A DNA stretch of 64,000 nt from Aneurinibacillus soli (GTDB taxonomy: Bacteria > Bacillota > Bacilli > Aneurinibacillales > Aneurinibacillaceae): the NCBI RefSeq assembly GCF_002355375.1, contig NZ_AP017312.1:2807001-2871000 (forward strand). The letters are read 5' to 3'. The notes under the pieces were generated by a model that was not told the origin of the DNA, did not search any database, and saw only the letters and a program-made list of their open reading frames with translations. This document shows positions 7,430 through 15,487 of the stretch, in pieces. The translations under genes were made by a program, and so were the position numbers. Within the stretch, counting starts at the first letter, position 1, and each line of letters starts with the position of its first letter.

Positions 7430-8986
7430 TTATTTATTTGCTCCGTTTAAGACACTAAGTGAATTGTTAAGTGCAGATTTGCACTTGCTGGCATCAGGGT
7501 TTGATGAACGAACGGCTGCTAATACAACGTCAAGCGTTCCATCAATTTGGGTCCATGTTGTGCCATCTATTTTCCTAAGCTTAGGCTCAGATATGTCCCA
7601 TTGATGTTCCAAATCGTCAGCGCCTTTTTTCGCCGAAGTAAAGTCATTTGAGTTTACATATTTCAGCATATCACTTTCGATTTTAACAAAATCTGTTAAT
7701 TGTCCAGCTAATTTATTTTGTGGAGAATCGGTTTGCGATTTTCCACCTACTGTAGTTTTTGGAGAATTGGTTTGCGATGCTACTTTATTTGCTCCGTTTA
7801 AGACACTAAGCGAATTGTTAAGTGCAGATTTGCACTTGCTGGCATCAGGGTTTGATGAACGAACGGCTGCTAATACATCGTCAAACGTTCCATCGATTTG
7901 GGTCCATGTTGTGCTATCTATTTTTCTAAGCTTAGGTTCCGCTGTGTCCCATTGATGTTCCAAATTGTCAGCGTCTTTTTTCGCCGAAGTAAAGTCATTT
8001 GAGTTTACATGTTTTAGCATATCACTTTCGGTTTTAACAAAATCTGTTAATTGTCCAGCTAATGTAGCTTGTGGAGAATCGGTTTGCGATGCGATATTAT
8101 TGCTGCGCCAAATATAACCGCCTATACCGACAGCTAAGAAAATACACAGTACCACAATGGTTTGTGTCAAAACATTTTTCTTGCTTCCATTTGCTTGGTT
8201 TGTTTCTGCTGTTTCACTCTTTGCCGTTGTATCAATTTTTGTAACAGCAAGAAAAATGATTATCGCTAAAATAGCTATAAGAAAAATTACACTCGTAACG
8301 GTTGTCCCCAAACCTAACCCGCCATTAATTTTTGGTTGAGATAGGTAATCTCCTAATGATGCTCCGAGTGGACGAGTAAGAATATACGCAATCCAAAATG
8401 CTAATACTCCATCAAGTCTCAAAAATTTCCATGCTGAAAATACGCAAGCTATTATAATAACGACTGTTATTCCTGTGTTAAGATAACCAAGACCAAGTTG
8501 TTCGGAATATAAATCGCCGACTGCTGTTCCAAGCGCAAATGTGAAAAGAATGGTAAACCAATAGAAAACTTCTCTTTTTCTTGTATAAATCGAGTGTATC
8601 GAGAGTGTTTTTTCACTAAGATACCAAAAAAGAAACGTTAATCCTAGCAGCACGGAGAAAACTACTGTACTAAGCTCAAGAGGTACTCCCATACTGTCTG
8701 TCAAATTATCAGTTACCAATGTTCCAAACACGCTTATAAGAACAACCGTTAGCCAATAAATGCTTGGAACATATTTAGTTGCTCTGAATTGAAGAAACAA
8801 TACGATGAGAAACGCGATTCCCATAATTATTGTAGTGAGAGTTAAACCAAATCCAAGGCTGAAATTTAGGAAATCAGCAAATGTTTCACCGACAGTTGTG
8901 CATAAAATCTTGATTACCCAGAAGAAAATAGTAACTTCTGGTACTTTGCTAAGTAAAATTTTCAATTTGTTTTGGTTGGCTTCCAT
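7430..8986 (-). CDS. Multi-pass membrane protein (COG4705-like) with duplicated extracytoplasmic domain
   Basis: 518 residues starting at the ATG at 8986 (AAGGAAG 8 bases upstream). The first ~240 residues form about eight membrane helices in a repeated pattern with conserved acidic dipeptides (TTVGETFADFL, GTLVTDNLTD, GTAVGDLYSE, GASLGDYLSQ), as in the uncharacterised COG4705 membrane-anchored proteins. A further helix near 285-305 (ILTQT...FLAVGIGGYIW region) is followed by two copies of a ~100-residue domain, each starting SQTDSP and ending SALNNSLSVLNGANK, with one conserved Cys per copy. The copies are 117 residues apart and nearly identical in DNA. The gene is AT-rich and flanked by repeated hairpins, suggesting lateral arrival. 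Function unknown. Confidence 0.72.
   Translation of the reverse strand: MEANQNKLKILLSKVPEVTIFFWVIKILCTTVGETFADFLNFSLGFGLTLTTIIMGIAFLIVLFLQFRATKYVPSIYWLTVVLISVFGTLVTDNLTDSMGVPLELSTVVFSVLLGLTFLFWYLSEKTLSIHSIYTRKREVFYWFTILFTFALGTAVGDLYSEQLGLGYLNTGITVVIIIACVFSAWKFLRLDGVLAFWIAYILTRPLGASLGDYLSQPKINGGLGLGTTVTSVIFLIAILAIIIFLAVTKIDTTAKSETAETNQANGSKKNVLTQTIVVLCIFLAVGIGGYIWRSNNIASQTDSPQATLAGQLTDFVKTESDMLKHVNSNDFTSAKKDADNLEHQWDTAEPKLRKIDSTTWTQIDGTFDDVLAAVRSSNPDASKCKSALNNSLSVLNGANKVASQTNSPKTTVGGKSQTDSPQNKLAGQLTDFVKIESDMLKYVNSNDFTSAKKGADDLEHQWDISEPKLRKIDGTTWTQIDGTLDVVLAAVRSSNPDASKCKSALNNSLSVLNGANK
7433..8091. repeat. Tandem intragenic duplication, period 351 bp
   Basis: Bases about 7433-7740 and 7784-8091 are nearly the same, offset by exactly 351 bases (117 codons). 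The copies differ by scattered substitutions, several of them silent. The unit encodes the C-terminal domain of the 7430-8986 protein. Confidence 0.85.
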
Positions 8987-9187
8987 ATATTTCTTCCTTT
9001 CTTTACAGTGGTTTCCCACAAATTAATTTTTTGTTTTACCTCATTAGTATTACGCTAAATGTCTGCCCAAACATAAATTTGCCACTGAAAATTAAAAGTA
9101 AATTTTATTGGACTACAAATTAAATTATACCCCATACTATACTCCCTAAAAAATGAGAATACGATGAGAATTAAATGAGATTTATCA

Positions 9188-9246
9188 TTTCAGCCGAGAA
9201 GACTCCCACTTCTAAGCGATAGCGAAAGTGGGGGAGTGTTCAATTA
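9188..9246 (+). mobile_element. Probable IS605/IS1341-type right-end remnant (omega-RNA-like hairpin)
   Basis: The segment ACTCCCACTT ... CTAAGCGATAGCG ... AAAGTGGGGGAGT followed by GTTCAA has the form I recall for the 3' end of IS200/IS605 and IS1341 elements, where it lies after tnpB and forms the scaffold of the guide RNA. No tnpB or tnpA reading frame is present upstream; the 200 bases before it are AT-rich and non-coding. So this would be a solo right end. The match is from memory of such ends, not an alignment. Confidence 0.42.
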
Positions 9247-9337
9247 AACGTCAGTATCACCTTAGACACCCATCCCCATGCGCTACCTAATATCCAGGAA
9301 AAAGCGACTAGTAGGTTTGCAATTTGGTTGCAAATTA

Positions 9338-9388
9338 CCCTTTCTACCAAAAACGACGCGGTCTGCATCTAAGCAGAACCCGCGTCGT
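9338..9388 (-). terminator. Repeated terminator hairpin, copy 2
   Basis: ACGACGCGG / CCGCGTCGT outer stem, inner stem TCTGC / GCAGA with loop TTAGAT, then TTTTTGG on the minus strand. It ends the DUF4870 gene (stop at 9412) and is the partner of the hairpin at 7366-7416. Confidence 0.75.
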
Positions 9389-9411
9389 TCCTCACTTTAT
9401 TCCCATCTCTC

Positions 9412-9720
9412 TTACCGCACCCAGTTATGTACAATCGGATAACGGAAGGGGCGCTCTTCAATCGCATACCATATTCCTTTAAGCGGATAATAAAGCGCGA
9501 TAAGCCCTAGGATCGGCAGGAGCAAAAATCCAATCAGCACAAGCATAAGAATCGCGGCAATGCCCGCAGCAATCGTCATCATCACATGAAACAGCAATGC
9601 TTCCGTCGCCTTCTCTTTCACATAATCATCTTGTGTGAGTAGCATAAACAAAAGCGGTACAATAATCGGGGCAAAAAACGTACTTCCGTGAATAATAATA
9701 CAGGCAGGTTTTGCATTCAT
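9412..9720 (-). CDS. DUF4870 family membrane protein
   Basis: 102 residues from the ATG at 9720, with GGAGG 8 bases upstream. The N-terminus contains HGSTFFAPIIVPLLFMLL, followed by DDYVKEKATEALLFHVMMTI and two more hydrophobic stretches, giving three membrane helices. The motif of a short amphipathic segment followed by a helix containing the VKEKATEALLFH block is typical of DUF4870 (Tic20-like) proteins, small bacterial membrane proteins of unknown role. Monocistronic, with its own terminator. Confidence 0.75.
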   Translation of the reverse strand: MNAKPACIIIHGSTFFAPIIVPLLFMLLTQDDYVKEKATEALLFHVMMTIAAGIAAILMLVLIGFLLLPILGLIALYYPLKGIWYAIEERPFRYPIVHNWVR

Positions 9721-9873
9721 TTCCGCTACCTCCAATTTTTTATACCGTATTTACGATTTACTCTCCAAATAGTTTCATCATTCCATACAAATACAATTAC
9801 ATCATTTGATTTTTTTGCAATTCCGTATACACTAGAATTATACACCATCTTTTGTTTAGAGGAGGACAACGAC

Positions 9874-10005
9874 ATGATTACATGTGATAACTGCGGCAAA
9901 ACAACGAATCAGAACCAGGAGACAGGCAATCACTGGATTTGTGGAGACTGTAAGGTAGATGAGCCGGCTGAACAAAAGACGGACAACAACACACAAACAC
10001 ACTAA
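9874..10005 (+). CDS. Small zinc-binding protein with two CxxC pairs
   Basis: 43 residues: CDNCGKTTNQ near the start and ICGDCKVDEP later, so one zinc ion bound by four Cys is expected; the tail is hydrophilic (EQKTDNNTQTH). The ATG at 9874 has AGAGGAGG about 9 bases upstream, a strong ribosome site, and the message ends at the 10011-10051 terminator. Small zinc-ribbon proteins of this type are common in Bacillales; function unknown. Confidence 0.65.
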   Translation: MITCDNCGKTTNQNQETGNHWICGDCKVDEPAEQKTDNNTQTH

Positions 10006-10010
10006 AAACA

Positions 10011-10051
10011 AAAAGTACCCGGACGGGATTCATTCCCATCCGGGTACTTTT
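10011..10051. terminator. Bidirectional terminator
   Basis: Stem AAAAGTACCCGGACGGG with its near-complement (one mismatch), 6-base loop. A-run on one side and T-run on the other, serving the plus-strand zinc protein and the minus-strand aminotransferase. Confidence 0.85.
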
Positions 10052-10064
10052 GTATCTGTGTACC

Positions 10065-11237
10065 TTATCGAAACAATTGCAGCTTCGCGATCCGCTCCGC
10101 TGCTTCTTCAAGACGCGGTTCATCCACGAGCAATCCAACACGAACATATCCTTCTCCTTCGGTTCCAAAGCCGATTCCCGGGGCAACTGCCACGTGTGCT
10201 TCGTTCAACAACAGATCGGCAAGTGACGATGACGTATATCCATCCGGAACTGGGAGCCAGGCAAAGAAAGAGCCGGACGTCGGTGTTGCCCGCCAGCCGA
10301 TGCGGTTCAATGCGTTATATAATGCATTACGGCGTGACTCGTATTTGGCGCACAGATCATATACACACTGCTGGGAAGCCGTCAGCGCTTCAACCGCAGC
10401 CATCTGCACCGCTCCGAACAAACTCACAAAATAATGATCCTGATACAGATTGATCAGGCGAATGACTTCTGGATTACCAAGCGCAAATCCAACGCGCCAG
10501 CCAGCCATGTTGTATGTTTTAGACAAGGTATACACTTCAATGCCTGCCCGCTTCATATCTGGATTTTCAAGGAAGCTCGGCGGTGTTACCCCATCGAATC
10601 CAATCGTACCGTACGCATAATCATGCACCAGCAGAATATTATGATCCAGACAGAATTGTACCGCTTCTTCCATGAATTCCGGCGTCGCCACCGCACCAGT
10701 CGGATTGTTCGGATAGTTCAGGAACATCATCTTTGCCCGGTCCGCAACTTCTGGGGCAATCTTCGTAAAATCCGGGCGGAAATCGTTCTCGGCACGCAGC
10801 GGCATCATCTCCATCACACCACCCGCCATCGCCACACCGGACCAGTAATCCGGATAACCAGGGTCTGGAACTAGGCACACATCCCCCGGATTCAAGAAAA
10901 TAGTACTTAACTCCACAAGACCCACTTTGCCGCCGAATAAAATCGCCACTTCAGTATACGGATCGAGCTCGACACCACGTTCCTGCTTATACCAGTGTGC
11001 AATCGCTTCTTTCAGTTCGTCCCGCCCCTGAAACGGCGAGTACTTATGGTGCAGCGGATTCGCCGCTTCTCGCTGAAGCGCTGCTACAATATGCGGCGGT
11101 GTCGGCTGGTCAGGATTCCCCTGTCCTACGTTAATGACATCGTGTCCTGCCTGCACGATACGGTGTACGTTTCGAGTAAGACCGGCAAAAAACTGTGCCG
11201 GCAGTCGATTCATAGCGTCTGAAGGTATAAATGTCAC
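10065..11237 (-). CDS. mtnE: PLP-dependent aminotransferase, probable methionine-salvage transaminase
   Basis: 390 residues, the usual length of class I/II aminotransferases. Visible motifs are the substrate loop INVGQGNPDQPTP, NYPNNPTGA (PLP contact Asn), HDYAYGTIGFDG (PLP ring Asp and Tyr), the Schiff-base lysine in TLSKTYNMAGWRVGF, and the carboxylate-binding Arg in YVRVGLL. Close in memory to B. subtilis MtnE, which converts ketomethylthiobutyrate to methionine. The setting fits: it lies just downstream, on the same strand, of SAM-riboswitch-controlled metNI. A terminator lies between them, so it may be separately transcribed or reached by read-through. LL-diaminopimelate-type aminotransferases are the main alternative. 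Confidence 0.78.
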   Translation of the reverse strand: MTFIPSDAMNRLPAQFFAGLTRNVHRIVQAGHDVINVGQGNPDQPTPPHIVAALQREAANPLHHKYSPFQGRDELKEAIAHWYKQERGVELDPYTEVAILFGGKVGLVELSTIFLNPGDVCLVPDPGYPDYWSGVAMAGGVMEMMPLRAENDFRPDFTKIAPEVADRAKMMFLNYPNNPTGAVATPEFMEEAVQFCLDHNILLVHDYAYGTIGFDGVTPPSFLENPDMKRAGIEVYTLSKTYNMAGWRVGFALGNPEVIRLINLYQDHYFVSLFGAVQMAAVEALTASQQCVYDLCAKYESRRNALYNALNRIGWRATPTSGSFFAWLPVPDGYTSSSLADLLLNEAHVAVAPGIGFGTEGEGYVRVGLLVDEPRLEEAAERIAKLQLFR

Positions 11238-11291
11238 GTCTCTTCTCTCCTTATGTACAAAACTGGTGGAAAATTACGAAAATACATCCGA

Positions 11292-11345
11292 AAACAAAAG
11301 GCGATCCGGCGAAGAAAGCCCCCTGCTTTCTCCGCCTGTGTCGCC
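11292..11345 (-). terminator. Terminator after metI
   Basis: Minus-strand hairpin GGCG...GGCGGAGAAAGC / GCTTTCTTCGCC...CGCC with a G-rich loop, followed by TTTTGTTTT. Stem has small bulges. Confidence 0.7.
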
Positions 11346-11359
11346 TGCATCGTGTTCTA

Positions 11360-12028
11360 TTAGTCTTTGCGCATGGAACGTGCAACTCGGTTGCCAAGCG
11401 TCTGTAGAAGCTGCACAAGAATGATCAAAATAATAACCGTGATGAGCATTACAAGCGTATCCCAGCGTTGGAATCCGTAGCGGTACGCTAGATTACCCAG
11501 ACCGCCTGCGCCGATAATGCCTGCCATCGCCGTCGCATCAATTAAGCCGATCACAGCAATCGTCAACGACAGTACAAGTGCCGGACGCGCTTCTTTCAAC
11601 ATGACCTTAAAAATAATCTGGCGGCGCGTAGCCCCCATCGCCTGAAATGCTTCAATAATACCTGCATCTACTTCCAGCAGTGCGGACTCCATCAGCCGTG
11701 CAATATACGGGGCAGCATAGACGACAAGCGGTACGATGGCCCCTTCTTTGCCGATGAACGTTCCGGTCACAAGTTTCGTGAATGGAATGATCGCAAACAG
11801 CAAAATAATAAACGGCACAGAACGAATAACATTAATGATCGTACTTACGATCTGATAGAATACGGGCTGTTCCATAATGTGGCCCCGACGTGTGATGACG
11901 AGCAGTACGCCGAGCGGGATACCGATGAGTGTAGCGATAAATACCGATAGGCCAACCATGTACAGCGTTTCTTGCAGGGCGGGAAGATACAAATCCCATT
12001 GCGGGTCCATTCCATTAAACATGCTCAA
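11360..12028 (-). CDS. metI: D/L-methionine ABC transporter permease
   Basis: 222 residues with five membrane helices and the ABC-permease EAA loop (EAFQAMGATRRQIIFKVMLK followed by EARPAL), which docks to MetN. The N-terminus includes ALQETLYMVGLSVFIATLIG and the central IRSVPFIILLFAIIPFT block typical of MetI/MetP. It overlaps metN by 14 bases, so expression is coupled. It forms the membrane channel of a methionine importer. The usual partner gene for the binding lipoprotein MetQ is not found next to it. Confidence 0.92.
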   Translation of the reverse strand: MSMFNGMDPQWDLYLPALQETLYMVGLSVFIATLIGIPLGVLLVITRRGHIMEQPVFYQIVSTIINVIRSVPFIILLFAIIPFTKLVTGTFIGKEGAIVPLVVYAAPYIARLMESALLEVDAGIIEAFQAMGATRRQIIFKVMLKEARPALVLSLTIAVIGLIDATAMAGIIGAGGLGNLAYRYGFQRWDTLVMLITVIILIILVQLLQTLGNRVARSMRKD

Positions 12029-13037
12029 TCACCTCCGCTCCAATTCCTTGCTGCTTCACGTAGTCTACGGCTTTATCAAGCACCGTACTATCCCCGTTAA
12101 TCGCAATCACAAGGTAGCCGAATGGCGTGTCCTTAATTTGTGTAATGTGACCGAACAAAATATTCGGCTTTAACTGAAATTTCTCTGTCAGCTCAGCTAA
12201 TACCGGGTGCCCCGTGCTTTCGCCAATGAACGTCAAGCGGACAAGACGGCTACCTGGCACATGGTGTACCCGATCCAGCAGGCCTTCCGGAAGCTGATCA
12301 TCAAAAATACTGCGAATAAAGTTTTTCGTCGTCATCTGCTGCGGGCGGGAGAATATATCGAGAACCGTCCCGGTCTCCACAACACCGCCTTCTTCCATAA
12401 CGGCTACCCTATCACAAATTTTCTTTACAACGTGCATCTCATGCGTAATGAGCATAATCGTCAAATTATATTTCTTATTAATATCAAGCAACAGATCAAG
12501 AATAGACTCAGTCGTCTGCGGATCAAGAGCCGAGGTCGCCTCATCGCATAGCAAAATTTCCGGGTCATTCGCAAGCGCGCGCGCAATCGCCACACGCTGC
12601 TTCTGACCACCGGACAACTGGGACGGATACGCCTGTGCACGATGTGCTAGGCCGACGAGTTCCAATAGTTCCGTTACTTTTTTCCGGATGACTTCTTTTG
12701 GTGTTTTATTCAGACGAAGCGGCGCCGCTACGTTTTCAAACACAGTGCTGGAAGACAATAAATTAAAATGCTGAAAAATCATGCCGATCTTACGGCGTGC
12801 CTGGCGCAGCTGATCTTGCGACAGCTTCGTCAGATCCGTCCCATTAATGACAACCGAACCGGATGTCGGGCGTTCAAGCAAGTTAACACAACGGATAAGC
12901 GAACTTTTACCGGCGCCACTGAAGCCGATCACACCAAAAATCTCGCCTTTTTCAATTTCGATCGTGGCGTTTTTAATCGCATGAACGGCAGTATCGCCAC
13001 TACCGTATGTTTTGACTACATTACGAATGGAAATCAA
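12015..13037 (-). CDS. metN: Methionine ABC transporter ATP-binding protein
   Basis: 340 residues. Walker A is GFSGAGKSS, the signature is [15 protein letters not shown], Walker B is ILLCDEATSALD, and the switch His is in MLITHEMH. The C-terminal ~90 residues (LVRLTFIGESTGHPVLAELT to the end) form the NIL domain, which in MetN binds methionine and shuts transport off. ATP hydrolysis drives import through MetI. It is the first gene behind an S-box riboswitch, so transcription should fall when SAM is plentiful. Confidence 0.95.
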   Translation of the reverse strand: MISIRNVVKTYGSGDTAVHAIKNATIEIEKGEIFGVIGFSGAGKSSLIRCVNLLERPTSGSVVINGTDLTKLSQDQLRQARRKIGMIFQHFNLLSSSTVFENVAAPLRLNKTPKEVIRKKVTELLELVGLAHRAQAYPSQLSGGQKQRVAIARALANDPEILLCDEATSALDPQTTESILDLLLDINKKYNLTIMLITHEMHVVKKICDRVAVMEEGGVVETGTVLDIFSRPQQMTTKNFIRSIFDDQLPEGLLDRVHHVPGSRLVRLTFIGESTGHPVLAELTEKFQLKPNILFGHITQIKDTPFGYLVIAINGDSTVLDKAVDYVKQQGIGAEVIEHV

Positions 13038-13078
13038 CGAAGATCCTCCTTATATACATGCTGCTTATTTTTTATCGA

Positions 13079-13117
13079 CAAAATAAAAAACCTCTTTTGT
13101 GCAGACAAAAGAGGGGA
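13079..13117 (-). terminator. Expression-platform terminator of the SAM riboswitch
   Basis: Perfect ten-base stem CCTCTTTTGT / ACAAAAGAGG with a 4-base loop, then TTTTTTATTTT on the minus strand, directly after the S-box aptamer and before metN. Confidence 0.9.
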
Positions 13118-13128
13118 CATTTAACTCT

Positions 13129-13241
13129 CTTATCTCTCAGAGTACGCGTAAAGCCGCTCCGCTGGAATTGGCACAGCTTGTAGCATTATGCCGCCGCTGC
13201 CGGGTTTCATCGGGCCAGTCCCTCCACCTCTCTTGATAAGC
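13129..13241 (-). promoter_or_regulatory. SAM-I (S-box) riboswitch
   Basis: Read on the minus strand, the P1 stem is CTTATCAAGAG / GAGAGATAAG; between them lie GGTGGAGGGACTGGCCC, GATGAAACCCGGCAGC and GTGCCAATTCCAGC, the conserved S-box core segments. SAM binding favours the terminator at 13079-13117. It controls metN-metI. Confidence 0.95.
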
Positions 13242-13296
13242 TTCATATTAAGTTATAAATCAACAGATATGAATGTATCATGTCCGAACAATCGTG

Positions 13297-14088
13297 TCAA
13301 TCAGAAAAAATTGCTTTAAACTGCTGATCGGTCATACCTGGATGAACAAGGATGCGCTTGAGTGTAAGCGGTGGATCACCGGGCTGCACTTTGCCATATT
13401 TCGTCGTAAATGCCAGCTCATATCCTGCCTTTTTGACCGTCTGAATGGTCTCCTCTGTATACGAGCCGTACGGATAGGCGAAATAACGAGCATGAAACAT
13501 CTCTTTCGATTTTATAAGATCTGCAAGTACCGTGGCCTGCGGCTTCATAATCATGTTGCTCATCCACAATGTTTTATCATGTAGCGCATACGTGTGCGAT
13601 TGAATGTCGAAGACGTCCGCATACTTCTGCATATCATCCCGGCTAATATAATCAAGTTCATCTGGATGAAAGCCAGAGTTACGGTCCTGAATCGCATCGC
13701 CAATAGCAAATATCGTGGCCGTATATCCGTACTTTTTCAAGATCGGGTATGCGTACCGATAGTTGCTGCGATACCCGTCATCAAATGTCAGCACGACCGT
13801 CCGACGCGGCAACTGTATTTTTCTTTCTACATACTCTTGTAGCTGCGGAAGTGTAGCTGTATGATAGCCTGCTTCATGCAAGATCGCCATCTGACGCTCG
13901 AACGCTTCCACCGACAATACTGACGGATTGTCGCGGAACTTCTTATTTTCTTCGTCCCGCAGCAGATGGTGATACCCAAGTACCACAACGCCTGTATCCG
14001 GCAGTTTTGGTTTTGCTTCTCCGGACACATGGTATAGCGTCACACACATAAGTAGCACGAATAAAACGACTGCTGTTACCTTTTTCAT
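13297..14088 (-). CDS. Polysaccharide deacetylase family protein, secreted or membrane-anchored
   Basis: 263 residues. An N-terminal hydrophobic helix (VTAVVLFVLLMCVTLYHVSG) exports or anchors the protein. The NodB fold follows: VVLGYHHLLR first, the metal-binding motif TVVLTFDDGYRSNY, then IQSHTYALHD (His pair), and FAYPYGSYTEET. The order and the YHH / TFDDGY / SHT..H / YPYG set match PgaB- or YadE-type polysaccharide deacetylases, acting on N-acetylglucosamine polymers outside the cell. No sugar-binding domain is present, so the substrate is open. Transcribed alone. Confidence 0.87.
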   Translation of the reverse strand: MKKVTAVVLFVLLMCVTLYHVSGEAKPKLPDTGVVVLGYHHLLRDEENKKFRDNPSVLSVEAFERQMAILHEAGYHTATLPQLQEYVERKIQLPRRTVVLTFDDGYRSNYRYAYPILKKYGYTATIFAIGDAIQDRNSGFHPDELDYISRDDMQKYADVFDIQSHTYALHDKTLWMSNMIMKPQATVLADLIKSKEMFHARYFAYPYGSYTEETIQTVKKAGYELAFTTKYGKVQPGDPPLTLKRILVHPGMTDQQFKAIFSD

Positions 14089-14199
14089 GTCCTCTATCTC
14101 CTGTACCTTTTCCTCTATTTTCTATACTAATAGCTTCTCTGTTAGCTACCGCCCTCTATCTTACTCTGTTTTGGAAGCGATGTCAGCAGATAAAACAGA

Positions 14200-14229
14200 A
14201 AAAAACCGGACAGCAGTGTAGCTGTCCGG
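14200..14229 (-). terminator. Terminator after hfq
   Basis: Perfect nine-base stem CCGGACAGC / GCTGTCCGG, 6-base loop, followed on the minus strand by TTTTTCTG. Confidence 0.88.
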
Positions 14230-14246
14230 CTCGATGTGGCCATACG

Positions 14247-14489
14247 TTAGTCGTTGTTGTTCGCATTGTCCGGCATAAGGGATACCGGGCGCTGCGGGAG
14301 GAATGTCGAGATCGCATGCTTGTATACAAGCTGCTGCTTGCCATCCGTATCAATCACAACGGTAAAGTTATCAAACGCTTTAATCAAACCGCGGAGCTGA
14401 AACCCATTCACAAGGTAAATCGTGACAGGCACGTTCTCCTTCCGCAAGTGATTAAGAAACGTATCCTGAATGTTGATTGTATTGGCCAT
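14247..14489 (-). CDS. hfq: RNA chaperone Hfq
   Basis: 80 residues. Sm1 motif: [20 protein letters not shown] and [20 protein letters not shown]. Sm2 motif: [15 protein letters not shown], with the YKHA block that lines the proximal RNA-binding face. The acidic C-terminal tail (NANNND) is short, as in Gram-positive Hfq. It forms a hexamer that helps small RNAs pair with mRNAs, though its role in Bacillales is modest. Gene order miaA-hfq is widely conserved; gap to miaA is 35 bases. Confidence 0.97.
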   Translation of the reverse strand: MANTINIQDTFLNHLRKENVPVTIYLVNGFQLRGLIKAFDNFTVVIDTDGKQQLVYKHAISTFLPQRPVSLMPDNANNND

Positions 14490-14524
14490 GATAGTACCTC
14501 CTATTTTATCTTTAAGATTAAGGT

Positions 14525-15487
14525 TTATATATTCGGCGCTTGTCCGAACTTTCCTTCCGTCAGCTTATAAATTGCTTCATAAGTCCCCGCAAGGTCTGTA
14601 CCCGGTGTAAGATCAAACCAGACGATATCTTTCATCGCCCGAAACCATGTAAGCTGACGCTTGGCAAAATTGCGCGTCCGCTTCTTCACAAGTTCAATTG
14701 CCGCCTCACGTGTCGTATGTCCGTGAAGATACGCGATAATCTCCTTGTAACCAAGCGCCTGCATAGAGCGCAGGGACGCATCGTAGCCCTGCTCAAGCAG
14801 TCTAGCCACTTCCTCTATTAGCCCCTGCTCTATCATCATATCAACCCGCAGGTTAATACGCTCATAGAGAAGGGCTCGATCCATTGTTAGACCGATCATA
14901 AGGAGCTCATACGGCGACTGCTCGCTGCGCTCCTGGTGTTCCGCCATCGTCCGCCCGGTCAGATGATAAATCTCAAGCGCACGGATCAAGCGTTTCACAT
15001 CATTCGGATGCAACCTGGCAGCTGTTACCGGATCAATCTCCGCAAGCCGCATATGAAGCGCCTCCTGCCCATGAACGCGGGCAAACTGTTCAAGCTCGGC
15101 GCGGTACTTATCATCTTGCCCTGCCTGCGAGAATTGGTAATCATACAATACTGACTGCACGTACAATCCTGTGCCACCTACGAGCATCGGTAGCTTCCCA
15201 TGCCCGTTCAACTGTGTAATTAATCCAGTTGTCCGCCGCTGGAAATCAGCGACCGTGAACTCTTCATCAGGATTGCAAATATCGATCATATGATGCAGCA
15301 CACACGCCCGTTCTTCTTCCGTCGCCTTGGCGGTCCCAATATCCATACCACGGTAAAACTGCATGGAGTCTCCAGAGATAATCTCTCCGCCATGTCTGAT
15401 CGCAAGCTCTAAACTGAGCGCCGTCTTGCCAACGGATGTCGGACCGACAATCGCAAGTACACGCTGCTTGCTGTCTGTTGTCATCAC
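14525..15487 (-). CDS. miaA: tRNA dimethylallyltransferase
   Basis: 320 residues. P-loop [16 protein letters not shown], then [20 protein letters not shown] and [20 protein letters not shown] are standard MiaA blocks, with [15 protein letters not shown] and [10 protein letters not shown] later, and [15 protein letters not shown] near the C-terminus. The enzyme adds a dimethylallyl group to A37 of tRNAs reading codons that start with U. It overlaps the upstream methyltransferase gene by 4 bases (ATGA), and hfq follows, so the three genes form one operon. Confidence 0.97.
   Translation of the reverse strand: MMTTDSKQRVLAIVGPTSVGKTALSLELAIRHGGEIISGDSMQFYRGMDIGTAKATEEERACVLHHMIDICNPDEEFTVADFQRRTTGLITQLNGHGKLPMLVGGTGLYVQSVLYDYQFSQAGQDDKYRAELEQFARVHGQEALHMRLAEIDPVTAARLHPNDVKRLIRALEIYHLTGRTMAEHQERSEQSPYELLMIGLTMDRALLYERINLRVDMMIEQGLIEEVARLLEQGYDASLRSMQALGYKEIIAYLHGHTTREAAIELVKKRTRNFAKRQLTWFRAMKDIVWFDLTPGTDLAGTYEAIYKLTEGKFGQAPNI

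Noticed and set aside
7433-8091. CRISPR-like repeat array
   Set aside because: Only two copies, 351 bp apart, inside a coding gene; a tandem domain duplication.
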